Of a DNA stretch of 30,256 nucleotides, positions 19,893 to 26,735 are shown piece after piece. The stretch spans positions 1 through 30,256 of the IMG/VR virus record IMGVR_UViG_3300046507_000491; one strand, 5' to 3'. Every line of letters begins with the position of its first letter. Positions within the stretch are counted from its first letter, which is position 1. The notes under the pieces are model-generated. The model had not been told where the DNA came from, searched no databases, and saw nothing but the letters and a program-made list of their open reading frames with translations. Made by a program: the position numbers and the translations under genes. The stretch is from a virus.

Positions 19893-20096
19893 AGCCGGTT
19901 AAATCCGGCTCTCTCATGCGCGGCGATTGGCTCCATAACAAGCGGAACGGCTTGCGAAAGAGGCGTAAACCAGTCGCCGCGCATGAGAGTCAAGTCGCGG
20001 CAGGACGCTTGCCTCAGCAGCCGAAAGGCAATGGCGATGTTTAGCGCACCAGCCTGTCAGTCGGGACGCCGACGCCGGAACCGCGCTGTAACCGGC
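19893..20096 (+). ncRNA. Strongly structured element with a long hairpin (candidate RNA)
   Basis: Four hairpins in a row: AGCCGG/CCGGCT (19893-19910); a 20-bp stem with a single G-U pair, 19911-19930 with 19970-19989 (arm CTCTCATGCGCGGCGA); inside its loop CAAGC/GCTTG (19939-19954); TTGCCT/AGGCAA (20009-20031); GCCGG/CCGGC (20074-20096). The gap of 272 bases has no convincing gene; a 42-codon frame (19916-20044) begins inside the big stem, which would hide its start. No U tract follows, so it is not a terminator. Confidence 0.5.
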
Positions 20097-20157
20097 TTTC
20101 AGGTGAGGTAGTTCGGGATCAACAGCCAATAACAATTTCCACTGTTCGGGGAAAGAG

Positions 20158-20484
20158 ATGAGAGACGAAGCCGGAATGCCGATGCTGGTCGAGCCGATCG
20201 AGCGCGTGAAGATCGGTGAAGGCGCGAATGAGTTGGCGAAGGCGTTTGCGGATTCTGACGGGTATCTCACCTTCCGGCGAGTCGATCCGCCGATTGAATC
20301 CAGGAAGAGTGCTGTCGACGAGCAAGCCAGGATCGACGAGCGTATCGGCAATCTCTGCGCGTTCCTGAAGAGCGACGCATACCGCGCCCTGCCCGACACC
20401 GATCGTTTCCTGCTCGACCGGCAGCTCAGCCACATGCGCGACTACGCGCACATTCTGTTCATGCGTGTTGCGAGGTTTGGATGA
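20158..20484 (+). CDS. Phage protein similar to the crAss001_48-related family
   Basis: 108 residues. The C-terminal half has ERIGNLCAFLKSDAYRALPD and RFLLDRQLSHMRDYAHILFM, a helical hairpin found in many small phage proteins of unknown function, often placed in early or accessory regions. The N terminus is variable. Good GGGGAAAGAG ribosome site. Overlaps the next gene (ATGA). Confidence 0.65.
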   Translation: MRDEAGMPMLVEPIERVKIGEGANELAKAFADSDGYLTFRRVDPPIESRKSAVDEQARIDERIGNLCAFLKSDAYRALPDTDRFLLDRQLSHMRDYAHILFMRVARFG

Positions 20485-20603
20485 TCGACCAGGCGATGAC
20501 GTTCGCGCTGTTGGCGATCGTGGCAAGCGGCGCATTCGGCGGATGCTGCGCGATTCTCACGTTCGCTTACGTGGCGTGTCGGGCAATGCTGAGGGATATG
20601 TGA
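20481..20603 (+). CDS. Small membrane protein (40 residues)
   Basis: One long hydrophobic segment (TFALLAIVASGAFGGCCAIL, then TFAYVA) and a short basic tail (CRAMLRDM). ATGA overlap before it and TGATG after. Function unknown. Confidence 0.55.
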   Translation: MIDQAMTFALLAIVASGAFGGCCAILTFAYVACRAMLRDM

Positions 20604-20776
20604 TGACGTGCGACTGCTGGCGCTGTGAGCGCGACAAGGCGGAAGGCATGTTCATTCGCGTTCGAATGATCCTCTGCCCGACGTGCGGAAACAAGCGATG
20701 CCCGAAAGCGAACGACCACCGGAACGAATGCACGCACAGCAACGAGCCTGGACAGAAAGGAAGTGCGTATGAGTGA
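20603..20776 (+). CDS. Small zinc-ribbon-like protein
   Basis: 57 residues with two cysteine clusters: CDCWRC (3-8), and CPTCGNKRCPKANDHRNEC (25-43), enough for one or two zinc sites. Such proteins are frequent among small phage accessory genes; the role is unknown. Starts in a TGATG overlap. Confidence 0.65.
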   Translation: MTCDCWRCERDKAEGMFIRVRMILCPTCGNKRCPKANDHRNECTHSNEPGQKGSAYE

Positions 20777-20936
20777 CGCGTTGCGCGAGGCGATTCGCTA
20801 CCGAGTCACTAACTACCCGCGCGCGCCCGAGGTTCAACCCCGAGACGCGCGCGAGTTGGTTCGTTGCTTCTGGTGCTCGCACTGGAAGGCGCTCGGCGCG
20901 GTGTGCTGCGATCCGGTCGCGATGGCGTCGCTGTGA
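20769..20936 (+). CDS. Small Cys-rich protein
   Basis: 55 residues with CFWCSHW (33-39) and a later CC pair (46-47), a probable zinc-binding hook. Overlaps the zinc-ribbon gene by 8 bases; ends next to a convergent gene. Not recognised. Confidence 0.6.
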   Translation: MSDALREAIRYRVTNYPRAPEVQPRDARELVRCFWCSHWKALGAVCCDPVAMASL

Positions 20937-21110
20937 TCAGCCGCGGTCGATTGAGAATGATCTGATGTCGCGACCGCGTAGGCGATGCCCTTCGAGCACG
21001 ACGAATTGACCGGTTCGCTCGATGAACTTGGCGCGGATCACCTCGCCATTTCGCAGAACGACGCGCACGCGGGTTCCTCTCCTGCATGACGTGTGCGGCG
21101 TGCTCGTCAT
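20937..21110 (-). CDS. Small beta-rich protein
   Basis: 57 residues. RVRVVLRNGEVIRAKFIERT, then GQFVVLEGHRLRGRDIRSFS looks like an Sm-like or SH3-like barrel of alternating strands. The ATG at 21110 has GGAGC 6 bases upstream and overlaps the stop before it (TGATG). Function unknown. Confidence 0.6.
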   Translation of the reverse strand: MTSTPHTSCRRGTRVRVVLRNGEVIRAKFIERTGQFVVLEGHRLRGRDIRSFSIDRG

Positions 21111-21199
21111 CACTTGCTCCAATGCTTGATGTATCGATACGCGTCAAGGGCCGCGAAGCCCTGCGCTCTCAGGTGTCGATAGTACGCGAGGCGGCTCAT
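21110..21199 (-). CDS. Very small basic protein (29 residues)
   Basis: Starts MSRLAYYRHLRAQGFAALDA and ends in a basic aromatic helix. Both ends overlap neighbours (ATGA and TGATG), which is the main support. Unknown function. Confidence 0.5.
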   Translation of the reverse strand: MSRLAYYRHLRAQGFAALDAYRYIKHWSK

Positions 21200-21339
21200 A
21201 TTATGTCGACCACGGCGCGGCGCGGCTCGCTCTCTACGTAAGTCACCGGGCGGTATTCGCTGATTCGCGCGTCATACACGGCTACAGGCTGATCCTGCGG
21301 GAGCTTTTTCAGGGCTATTATCAGTTCGGCTACGGTCAT
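21196..21339 (-). CDS. Small hypothetical protein
   Basis: 47 residues: TVAELIIALKKLPQDQPVAV then YDARISEYRPVTYVE. The pattern E-L-x-x-x-L-x-x-x-P-x-x-x-P-V-x-V is one I know from small phage proteins. The start at 21339 has GGAGAG upstream; the longer frame would cross the promoter. Confidence 0.6.
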   Translation of the reverse strand: MTVAELIIALKKLPQDQPVAVYDARISEYRPVTYVESEPRRAVVDII

Positions 21340-21384
21340 TATTCTTCTCTCCGGTTGGTGCGCGTCGTTCAGCGCATGAGATGA

Positions 21385-21414
21385 ATCATACCTTCGAGAG
21401 ATTTGAACAGTCAA
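21385..21414 (-). promoter_or_regulatory. Leftward promoter of the small-gene cluster
   Basis: On the - strand TTGACT, 18 bases, TATGAT. Near copy of the promoter at 18855-18884 at and beyond the -35 box. The divergent + strand gene begins 34 bases to the right. Confidence 0.7.
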
Positions 21415-21447
21415 CAACTATTTTCGCTGTCATTTGGAGAAAGCCGA

Positions 21448-21705
21448 ATGCCCGACATTGCTCAAACGCTCGCAGAACGCGGCGCTCGATATGGCGTGTT
21501 CGCCGACCATGCGGTGATCGCGCAGAACGTCAAGGATGCGATGTGGGCGGCGCCAGGATGGGAGCGCCTGCAACCGGATCAGAAGCAGGCGCTAGAGGTC
21601 ATTGGGGATAAGGTCGCGCGGATACTGAACGGCGACCCGGACTATCACGACAACTGGCACGACATCGTGGGTTACGCGAAGCTCGTCGCCGATCGGCTGG
21701 CTTAG
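21448..21705 (+). CDS. DUF6378-type phage protein
   Basis: 85 residues matching a small phage family: TLAERGARYGVFADHAVIAQ near the start, LQPDQKQALEVIGDKVARIL in the middle and NGDPDYHDNWHDIVGYAKLV at the end. Function unknown. The start at 21448 has GGAG about 8 bases upstream. Its stop overlaps the end of a convergent small gene. Confidence 0.75.
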   Translation: MPDIAQTLAERGARYGVFADHAVIAQNVKDAMWAAPGWERLQPDQKQALEVIGDKVARILNGDPDYHDNWHDIVGYAKLVADRLA

Positions 21706-21779
21706 AGCAGAAGGTAAGCGAGCGCGGCGATGACCGGAGCGGCAAGCAGCGCCCAATCGAGCGCGGTCAGTTTGCGCAT
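21702..21779 (-). CDS. Very small membrane protein (25 residues)
   Basis: A single transmembrane segment (LDWALLAAPVIAALAYLLL) after a short basic start. It overlaps the gene upstream by 13 bases and the convergent gene by 4. Function unknown. Confidence 0.45.
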   Translation of the reverse strand: MRKLTALDWALLAAPVIAALAYLLL

Positions 21780-21970
21780 CGCGCCTCCCGTGTCATAGCC
21801 GCGTCGATCGCCTCGCGCGCCGAATCGTAGAACTCGCCCGCGCCAGAAATGACGCCTGCGCTGCCGTGAAGCTGGCACGTCTCGCCGTACCACTGCACGA
21901 CTGCGCCAGTGCGGACCATGAAGTCGAGGCGGGCGGTGTCGGATGCGAGCGCGATGGTTTGCTCGGTCAT
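21767..21970 (-). CDS. Small hypothetical protein
   Basis: 67 residues: TARLDFMVRTGAVVQWYGET and a C-terminal REAIDAAMTREARCA. This D-x-x-R-L-D-F-M start is one I associate with small Burkholderia phage proteins. ATGA overlap with the 334-residue gene. Confidence 0.6.
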   Translation of the reverse strand: MTEQTIALASDTARLDFMVRTGAVVQWYGETCQLHGSAGVISGAGEFYDSAREAIDAAMTREARCAN

Positions 21971-22971
21971 TTCGGCTCCTTGGCAAAACCGGCGTCGATG
22001 CGCTGGTCGATGCCCAGCACCTCGAAGTCGGTCACGTATTCGAACTCGCGCGCGATCCGCCACCGCTCCGCATCCTTCTCCATCCCCGCGATCCGCTCGC
22101 GCAGCGCGGTGATCGAGTCAGCGACAAACCCAGGCACATCGCCGGGATTGCCCATTGCTGCAGCCCAATGACCCTCAATATCAGACCCGGCATCAGGTAT
22201 CGGGCAAGCACCACGACAATCAGCGAGCGCCGTCAACAGTTCGTCGCGCTCTTTGCGCAGGGCGGCGATCTCGGCATTCCCGGCAAGGTGCTCGGCTTTC
22301 CAGTATTCGGCTGTCCTGCGCGCGTCCGCCTGCCCCTCACTCGCCCCCGCCGCATCGGCTACCGAACTCGCGGGAGTGGCGGCGATTTCTTCGCGCATCC
22401 AACCACAGAATTGTTCGAACGTCGCATCAGGACTTCGGGCGGAATTGAAGATCGCGCGCCACTCGCCACCTTCCAGCTTCGCCCCCGCTGTGTCGGCGTC
22501 CGCACGCTCCTGACTCGCGGGGGGATTCAAAGCGGCGCGGGCTTGCCAAATAGACCATGCAAGCTCAACCTCGCGCTTGTTCAGATCGTCAGGATCGTGA
22601 ATGGCGCAAAGCTCGCACCAGAAACGTTCTCGACTGTCGTCAACCGGCTTATTAGCTGCCGCAAGCCTGTGGGCCAACGATGTTAGCCTCATGCCAAGCG
22701 CACCCTTCTCGCCGTCCTCATACGCAAGAATTCGGGCAGCGTCCCTAACGTCAGCCAAATCCTCCTCGCTCAGCGCCCCCGCTGTGTCGGCGTCCGCACG
22801 CTCAGGCGTAGGGGCGGCGAAGGCAGCGCGAGCATTCCACCCTTCCCATGCATAGTCAGTGTCGTGATTTGCGTACTGCTCCGTCATTGTGTGGTGTCTG
22901 ACAAAGGCTTCCGGTGAAGCGCCGTAGAACGTTGACCACCACGCCTCAAACTGTTCGCGCTCGTAGGTCAT
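21967..22971 (-). CDS. Modular phage accessory protein
   Basis: 334 residues made of segments: an N-terminal EREQFEAWWSTFYGASPEAF ... YAWEGWNARAAF unit, a helical unit, a second related unit (RERFWCELCAIHDPDDLNKR ... ELAWSIWQARAAL), then a long coiled helix (YWKAEHLAGNAEIAALRKER) and a C-terminal helix. Units are separated by ERADADTAGA (twice) and SVADAAGA. The shared linkers coincide with repeated DNA words, suggesting domains are shuffled at these seams. Function unknown. ATGA overlaps on both sides. Confidence 0.6.
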   Translation of the reverse strand: MTYEREQFEAWWSTFYGASPEAFVRHHTMTEQYANHDTDYAWEGWNARAAFAAPTPERADADTAGALSEEDLADVRDAARILAYEDGEKGALGMRLTSLAHRLAAANKPVDDSRERFWCELCAIHDPDDLNKREVELAWSIWQARAALNPPASQERADADTAGAKLEGGEWRAIFNSARSPDATFEQFCGWMREEIAATPASSVADAAGASEGQADARRTAEYWKAEHLAGNAEIAALRKERDELLTALADCRGACPIPDAGSDIEGHWAAAMGNPGDVPGFVADSITALRERIAGMEKDAERWRIAREFEYVTDFEVLGIDQRIDAGFAKEPK

Positions 22972-23343
22972 TTCTTTTCCTTTGCTCGTTCAACCCATCG
23001 AACGGACTTCGTGAACGATTGCAGGTTGCAAGGGCAGTACGGGTTATCGGTGCTGAACGTTTGACGCCATCCCGCTTCGATCTGTGCATCGGTCAGCGCC
23101 ACCGGCTGCGCCTCACGCGGTGCGCACTCGGCTTGCGGGGCGATGCTCTCAGGCTTCATCGTCTCCGGCACTTGCTCGATGTCGAACCCGCCGCAGTCAT
23201 TGCAACGAAACACGGGCGCTGTGTCGGCGATGCTCGCTTCTCGCACCCCTCCAATCTTTGCGCGAATCTCGTCGTAGCTGAACGCGCGGCCGCTTTGTAC
23301 GATCCAGTCGATCTGAGCTTCAGAAAGAGACGCTGTGTCGGCG
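22487..23343. repeat. Repeated 12-base word at module junctions
   Basis: GCTGTGTCGGCG occurs at 22487, 22781, 23218 and 23332. The first two copies share about 29 bases and the last two share CGCTGTGTCGGCGATGCTCGC (about 21). Each encodes part of an (A)DTA linker between segments of the two modular proteins. They look like homology seams for segment exchange. Confidence 0.65.
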
Positions 23344-23516
23344 ATGCTCGCGGAGAGAAGGTCTGCGATGAGCGCACGCAGCGCCTTCTTCTCGACTTCA
23401 GCGTTTTCGAGCGCGTTGCCGTGGTCGAATATTCCGCCGACAAGCGACCATGCACTGGCGAATACCTGCGCTTGGGACATTGCCTCGTCTACGAGAGCGT
23501 CAATTTTCTTGGTCAT
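22968..23516 (-). CDS. Second modular phage accessory protein
   Basis: About 182 residues from ATG 23516 (GAGGTG upstream); GTG 23522 in a GTGA overlap is the alternative. Segments: a helical start (KIDALVDEAMSQAQVFASAW), an SEAQIDWIVQSGRAFSYDEI unit, a Cys pair CNDCGGFDIEQVP, and a LTDAQIEAGWRQTFSTDNPY unit with CPC. SIADTA linkers separate them. Function unknown. Confidence 0.6.
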   Translation of the reverse strand: MTKKIDALVDEAMSQAQVFASAWSLVGGIFDHGNALENAEVEKKALRALIADLLSASIADTASLSEAQIDWIVQSGRAFSYDEIRAKIGGVREASIADTAPVFRCNDCGGFDIEQVPETMKPESIAPQAECAPREAQPVALTDAQIEAGWRQTFSTDNPYCPCNLQSFTKSVRWVERAKEKK

Positions 23517-23518
23517 GC

Positions 23519-23686
23519 TCACACCTCGTAAGTAACCGGCACAGCAATTTTCAGCGCGCGAGCGTTCAATCCCGCGCGGGCTTCGGCTTCGGTGTCGAAC
23601 CAGTCGGCGTGACCGTTCGCGAACAGGTTCACGTACACGGTGCGCGTCGGTCGCTCGATCGCGGCCGGCTTCGATTTATCTTTCAT
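23519..23686 (-). CDS. Small hypothetical protein (55 residues)
   Basis: Basic start, then TRTVYVNLFANGHADWFDTE and AEARAGLNARALKIAVPVTY, a strand-helix-strand look. GAGAGAG precedes the ATG, and the stop overlaps the following gene. First gene after the promoter at 23721-23748. Confidence 0.6.
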   Translation of the reverse strand: MKDKSKPAAIERPTRTVYVNLFANGHADWFDTEAEARAGLNARALKIAVPVTYEV

Positions 23687-23693
23687 TCGTGCT

Positions 23694-23748
23694 CTCTCTT
23701 TGGGGTTGTGCTGACCTCCAATACTACCCTAAAGAGAGCGTATGTCAA
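23694..23748 (-). promoter_or_regulatory. Leftward promoter within an inverted repeat
   Basis: On the - strand TTGACA (23743-23748), 16 bases, TAGTAT (23721-23726), with GGTAGTATT across the -10. A 12-base inverted pair with one mismatch, CTCTCTTTGGGG (23694-23705)/CCCTAAAGAGAG (23727-23738), brackets the -10 and start region. The -35 box lies just upstream of the terS ribosome site, so binding here could affect both directions. Confidence 0.65.
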
Positions 23749-23760
23749 CAGGAGATTTCA

Positions 23761-24333
23761 ATGACGCGCGTGCAATGCAAAGCGTTCGCGCGCTCAACCG
23801 GCGCTCAGTGCCAGGCGAAGGCGGTTCCGGGTAAAACGGTCTGCCGAAAGCACGGCGGGCTGTCGGAGGGCGCGCCAAAGGGGAATCAGCACGCGACGAA
23901 GCACGGGATTTACGGCAAGCACTTCACCGACGAAGAGCGCGACGCCCTGCCCGACATCGAATCGCGCATCGGCACGCTGACGGAAGAAATCACCCTCTGC
24001 CGCATCCGCATCAATCGCGCGCTCGCGGCGGAAAACGAGGCTTGGCGGCTCGACCCGAACGGGCTTGAAATCATCAAGTTCATCGACAAGCAGGAAACCG
24101 AGTTCAGCGCCGGCCCGGAACGCATTCACGAGCGCGTCGATTACGGCGCGCACATCGAGCGCTTGCTGAAGCGGCTCGAATCGATGGAGCGCACGCGCGC
24201 CGAGTTGATCAAGATGGATCGCGAGAACCCGGAAGTCGACGACTCGCCCGTGACTGAAATCGCGGTGCATGTGGTGACGGCTGAGAACGTTCATTTGTAC
24301 CGGAAAGACGGCGGCGATGACGAAGAAACTTAA
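23761..24333 (+). CDS. terS: Terminase small subunit
   Basis: 190 residues. N-terminal QCKAFARSTGAQCQAKAVPG and CRKHGG, then GAPKGNQHATKHGIYGKHFT, the HGG/GN-x-x-A-x-KHG motif typical of many small terminase proteins of this phage group; the rest is helical (DIESRIGTLTEEITLCRIRI, YGAHIERLLKRLESMERTRA). It would recognise phage DNA for packaging. Four Cys/His near the start may bind zinc. ATG with AGGAG 8 bases upstream; overlaps terL by 17 bases. Confidence 0.8.
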   Translation: MTRVQCKAFARSTGAQCQAKAVPGKTVCRKHGGLSEGAPKGNQHATKHGIYGKHFTDEERDALPDIESRIGTLTEEITLCRIRINRALAAENEAWRLDPNGLEIIKFIDKQETEFSAGPERIHERVDYGAHIERLLKRLESMERTRAELIKMDRENPEVDDSPVTEIAVHVVTAENVHLYRKDGGDDEET

Positions 24334-25639
24334 TCTCGTCATGACCGCGCCGCAGTCCGAATTCTTCCTGATGGAAGATAAATATTGCGCGTTCGTCGCC
24401 GGCTTCGGCACGGGCAAATCAGAGACGATGGCAAATTGCGCGGTGCGCGACGCCATGCACTCGTCGTCGTCGATGGTCGCGCTGTATGAGCCGACATACG
24501 ACTTGATTCGCCTGATCATGGCGCCGCGGATGGAGGAAAAGCTTTCCGAAATCGGCGTGCGCTACAAGTACAACAAGACCGAAAACATCATCTACACGTC
24601 GTCGAGCGGCATCGGCGACTTCGTGCTACGAACGCTCGAAAATCCGGCGCGGATCGTCGGTTACGAGTCGTATCGCGCGCACGTCGACGAACTCGATGTG
24701 CTGACCGAAGATAAAGCGCGGCTCGCATGGCAGAAGATCATCGCGCGGAATCGGCAGCGCGTGACGGTCAAGCAGAAAGACGGCAAGCGAAAGCGCATGC
24801 TGAACCGCGTCAGCGCGTACACCACGCCGGAAGGGTTCAAATTCACGTACAAGACGTGGAAGAAAGAGCCGAAGCGCGGGTACCGCATGCTTCAAGCGGC
24901 GACCGCCTCGAATCCGTTCCTGCCCGACGACTACATCCAAGGTCTGATGGATTCGTACCCGCCGCAGCTCATCGCGGCGTATCTGCGCGGCGAGTTCGTC
25001 AACCTGACGCAAGGCACCGTCTATCTGTGCTTCGACCGCGCGCAGAGCGTGAAGCCCTGCCCGTACAACCCGGCGCTCCCGCTTCACATCGGCGTCGACT
25101 TCAACGTGAACCCGATGAGCGCGAGCGTTCATCAGGAGCAGCCGAACGGCGAAATCTGGTGCGTGGGCGAATTCGCGGAGATGACGAGCAACACGCACGA
25201 CCTCGCGGACAAGATTGCGAAGCGGTACGGGCGCCCGTCGTTCGACCCGGATAAGCCGGACCTCTCGCACATCACGATCTATCCCGACCCGGCCGGAACG
25301 CAGCAGAAAACGAGCGCGCAGGGCAAAACGGACATCAGCATTCTTCGCGAGAAGGGGTTCACGGTCATTCACATGAACGCGCACCCGCTGATTCGCGATC
25401 GCATCAACTACGTGAACGGATGGCTGCTCAACGCGAACCGCGTGCGCCGCTACTTCGTCGATCCGTCGTGCGAGAACGTCATTCAGTGCTTCGAGCAGCT
25501 TGTGTATGACCCGAACACCGGCCAGCCCGAGAAGAAATCGGGCGCGGATCACATGCCCGATTCGGTCGGTTACTACCTGTGGACAAAACACGTTTGGATA
25601 CCGGCGCAACGCCATCAATCCGAGCACATGAACCGATAA
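24317..25639 (+). CDS. terL: Terminase large subunit
   Basis: 440 residues. ATPase: Walker A GFGTGKSE (29-36), Walker B HVDELDVL with acidic D124/E125, coupling region ending before 200. Nuclease: IGVDFNVNP (258-266, D261), IYPDPAG (321-327, D324), DHMPDSVGYY (411-420, D411), the RNase H-like set that cuts packaged DNA. Length and motifs are complete. It drives headful or site-specific packaging into the capsid; which mode cannot be told from sequence alone. Confidence 0.95.
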   Translation: MTKKLNLVMTAPQSEFFLMEDKYCAFVAGFGTGKSETMANCAVRDAMHSSSSMVALYEPTYDLIRLIMAPRMEEKLSEIGVRYKYNKTENIIYTSSSGIGDFVLRTLENPARIVGYESYRAHVDELDVLTEDKARLAWQKIIARNRQRVTVKQKDGKRKRMLNRVSAYTTPEGFKFTYKTWKKEPKRGYRMLQAATASNPFLPDDYIQGLMDSYPPQLIAAYLRGEFVNLTQGTVYLCFDRAQSVKPCPYNPALPLHIGVDFNVNPMSASVHQEQPNGEIWCVGEFAEMTSNTHDLADKIAKRYGRPSFDPDKPDLSHITIYPDPAGTQQKTSAQGKTDISILREKGFTVIHMNAHPLIRDRINYVNGWLLNANRVRRYFVDPSCENVIQCFEQLVYDPNTGQPEKKSGADHMPDSVGYYLWTKHVWIPAQRHQSEHMNR

Positions 25640-25642
25640 AAC

Positions 25643-26593
25643 ATGACTCATGACTTGCGCCTGGGCGATTGCCTTCAGGTGATGGAAACGCTCGCCCCGG
25701 CGTCGGTCGACGCGGTTATATGCGATCCGCCATACGGCACGATGAAAGGGCTTGACGGCGTAGATCACGGCATGGCCGGAAAAGTTGAGTGGGATTCCGC
25801 ATTAGACCCGGCCGCGATATTTGCTGAATGCAATCGCGTGCTGCGCGTGAACGGCGCAATGATCCTGTTTAGCCAAGAGCCGTACACGTCGCGACTGATC
25901 ACGGAGGCGCACGCAAACCTTCCGTTCAGTTACCGCATGGCTTGGCTGAAAGATCACTTCGCAAATGCGCTGCTTGCGAAGAAGGCGCCGGTTTCGTACT
26001 TCGAAGACGTGCTAGTTTTCTTCAAAAAATACGACGAGGCGGGAAAGCACCCGCTGCGCGACTACGCAAAGCAGGTGTTCGACTTCATCGGCAAAGACAA
26101 GCGCGAGATTTTCGCGGAAATGGGGCATCAGGGCGCGTGTCACTTCATGCGTTACGACTCGCTGCAGTTCGTTCTCTGCACCGAGAAGACGTATTCGGAA
26201 CTGTGCGAGCGGTACGGAATTGATGCGCAGCCGTGGTTTCGCCCCTACTCGGACCTTGAGGCGACCGTTCGGCGCTTCGGGCGTCGGTTCAATCTCGACG
26301 AGGGAAAGCGATTCAAGTCGAACGTGCTTCAGTTCAAAAAAGACCGCGACGGCTTCCATCCGACGCAAAAGCCGGTCGCGCTGATGGCTGACCTGATCCG
26401 CACGTTCACTGACGACGACGAAACGGTGCTTGATTTCACGATGGGGAGCGGGTCAACCGGCGTCGCATGCGCCAACACCGGCCGCAATTTCATCGGCATC
26501 GAGCGCGATCCCGGATATTTCGACATCGCGCGCAAGCGCATCGAGGCTGCACATGAAAGTTCAACCCTTCTCGACGCTGCATGCACTGCATGA
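25643..26593 (+). CDS. N6-adenine or N4-cytosine DNA methyltransferase
   Basis: 316 residues. Motif IV DPPYG (28-32) comes first and motif I (DFTMGSGSTG, starting at 264, then FIGIERD) last: the beta-class order. DPPY favours N6-adenine; N4-cytosine remains possible. The middle holds the target-recognition region (about 110-220). It lies between terL and the portal gene, so it is made with late genes and may mark DNA just before packaging. Starts 3 bases after terL; no strong ribosome site, so coupling is likely. Confidence 0.88.
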   Translation: MTHDLRLGDCLQVMETLAPASVDAVICDPPYGTMKGLDGVDHGMAGKVEWDSALDPAAIFAECNRVLRVNGAMILFSQEPYTSRLITEAHANLPFSYRMAWLKDHFANALLAKKAPVSYFEDVLVFFKKYDEAGKHPLRDYAKQVFDFIGKDKREIFAEMGHQGACHFMRYDSLQFVLCTEKTYSELCERYGIDAQPWFRPYSDLEATVRRFGRRFNLDEGKRFKSNVLQFKKDRDGFHPTQKPVALMADLIRTFTDDDETVLDFTMGSGSTGVACANTGRNFIGIERDPGYFDIARKRIEAAHESSTLLDAACTA

Positions 26594-26735
26594 CATCGCG
26601 CCGGAGTACGCGCAGGCAAACATCGAAGCCATGTTCGAAGAGACGGACGTCGACACGGTTTCCGCGGTGCTCACTCGCAAACCCGACGGCGGGCTGATCG
26701 GCTCAACGCACCTCACCAAATACCGGATTCATTGA
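26553..26735 (+). CDS. Small hypothetical protein before the portal gene
   Basis: 60 residues: FSTLHALHDIAPEYAQANIE, then ETDVDTVSAVLTRKPDGGLI. Overlaps the methyltransferase by 41 bases and ends directly at the portal start (TGA then ATG). Unknown function. Confidence 0.55.
   Translation: MKVQPFSTLHALHDIAPEYAQANIEAMFEETDVDTVSAVLTRKPDGGLIGSTHLTKYRIH

Noticed and set aside
19911-19989. The long hairpin as an integron attC site
   Set aside because: No GTTRRRY/RYYYAAC core sites at the ends and no integrase nearby.
19916-20044. A 42-codon gene inside the hairpin region
   Set aside because: The start lies in the 20-bp stem, no ribosome site is visible, and the composition is that of a chance frame; not excluded but less likely than an RNA or DNA structure.
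24626-25768. A 380-residue open frame opposite terL
   Set aside because: Arg/Val/His-rich with no domain pattern; terL on the other strand has all ATPase and nuclease motifs.
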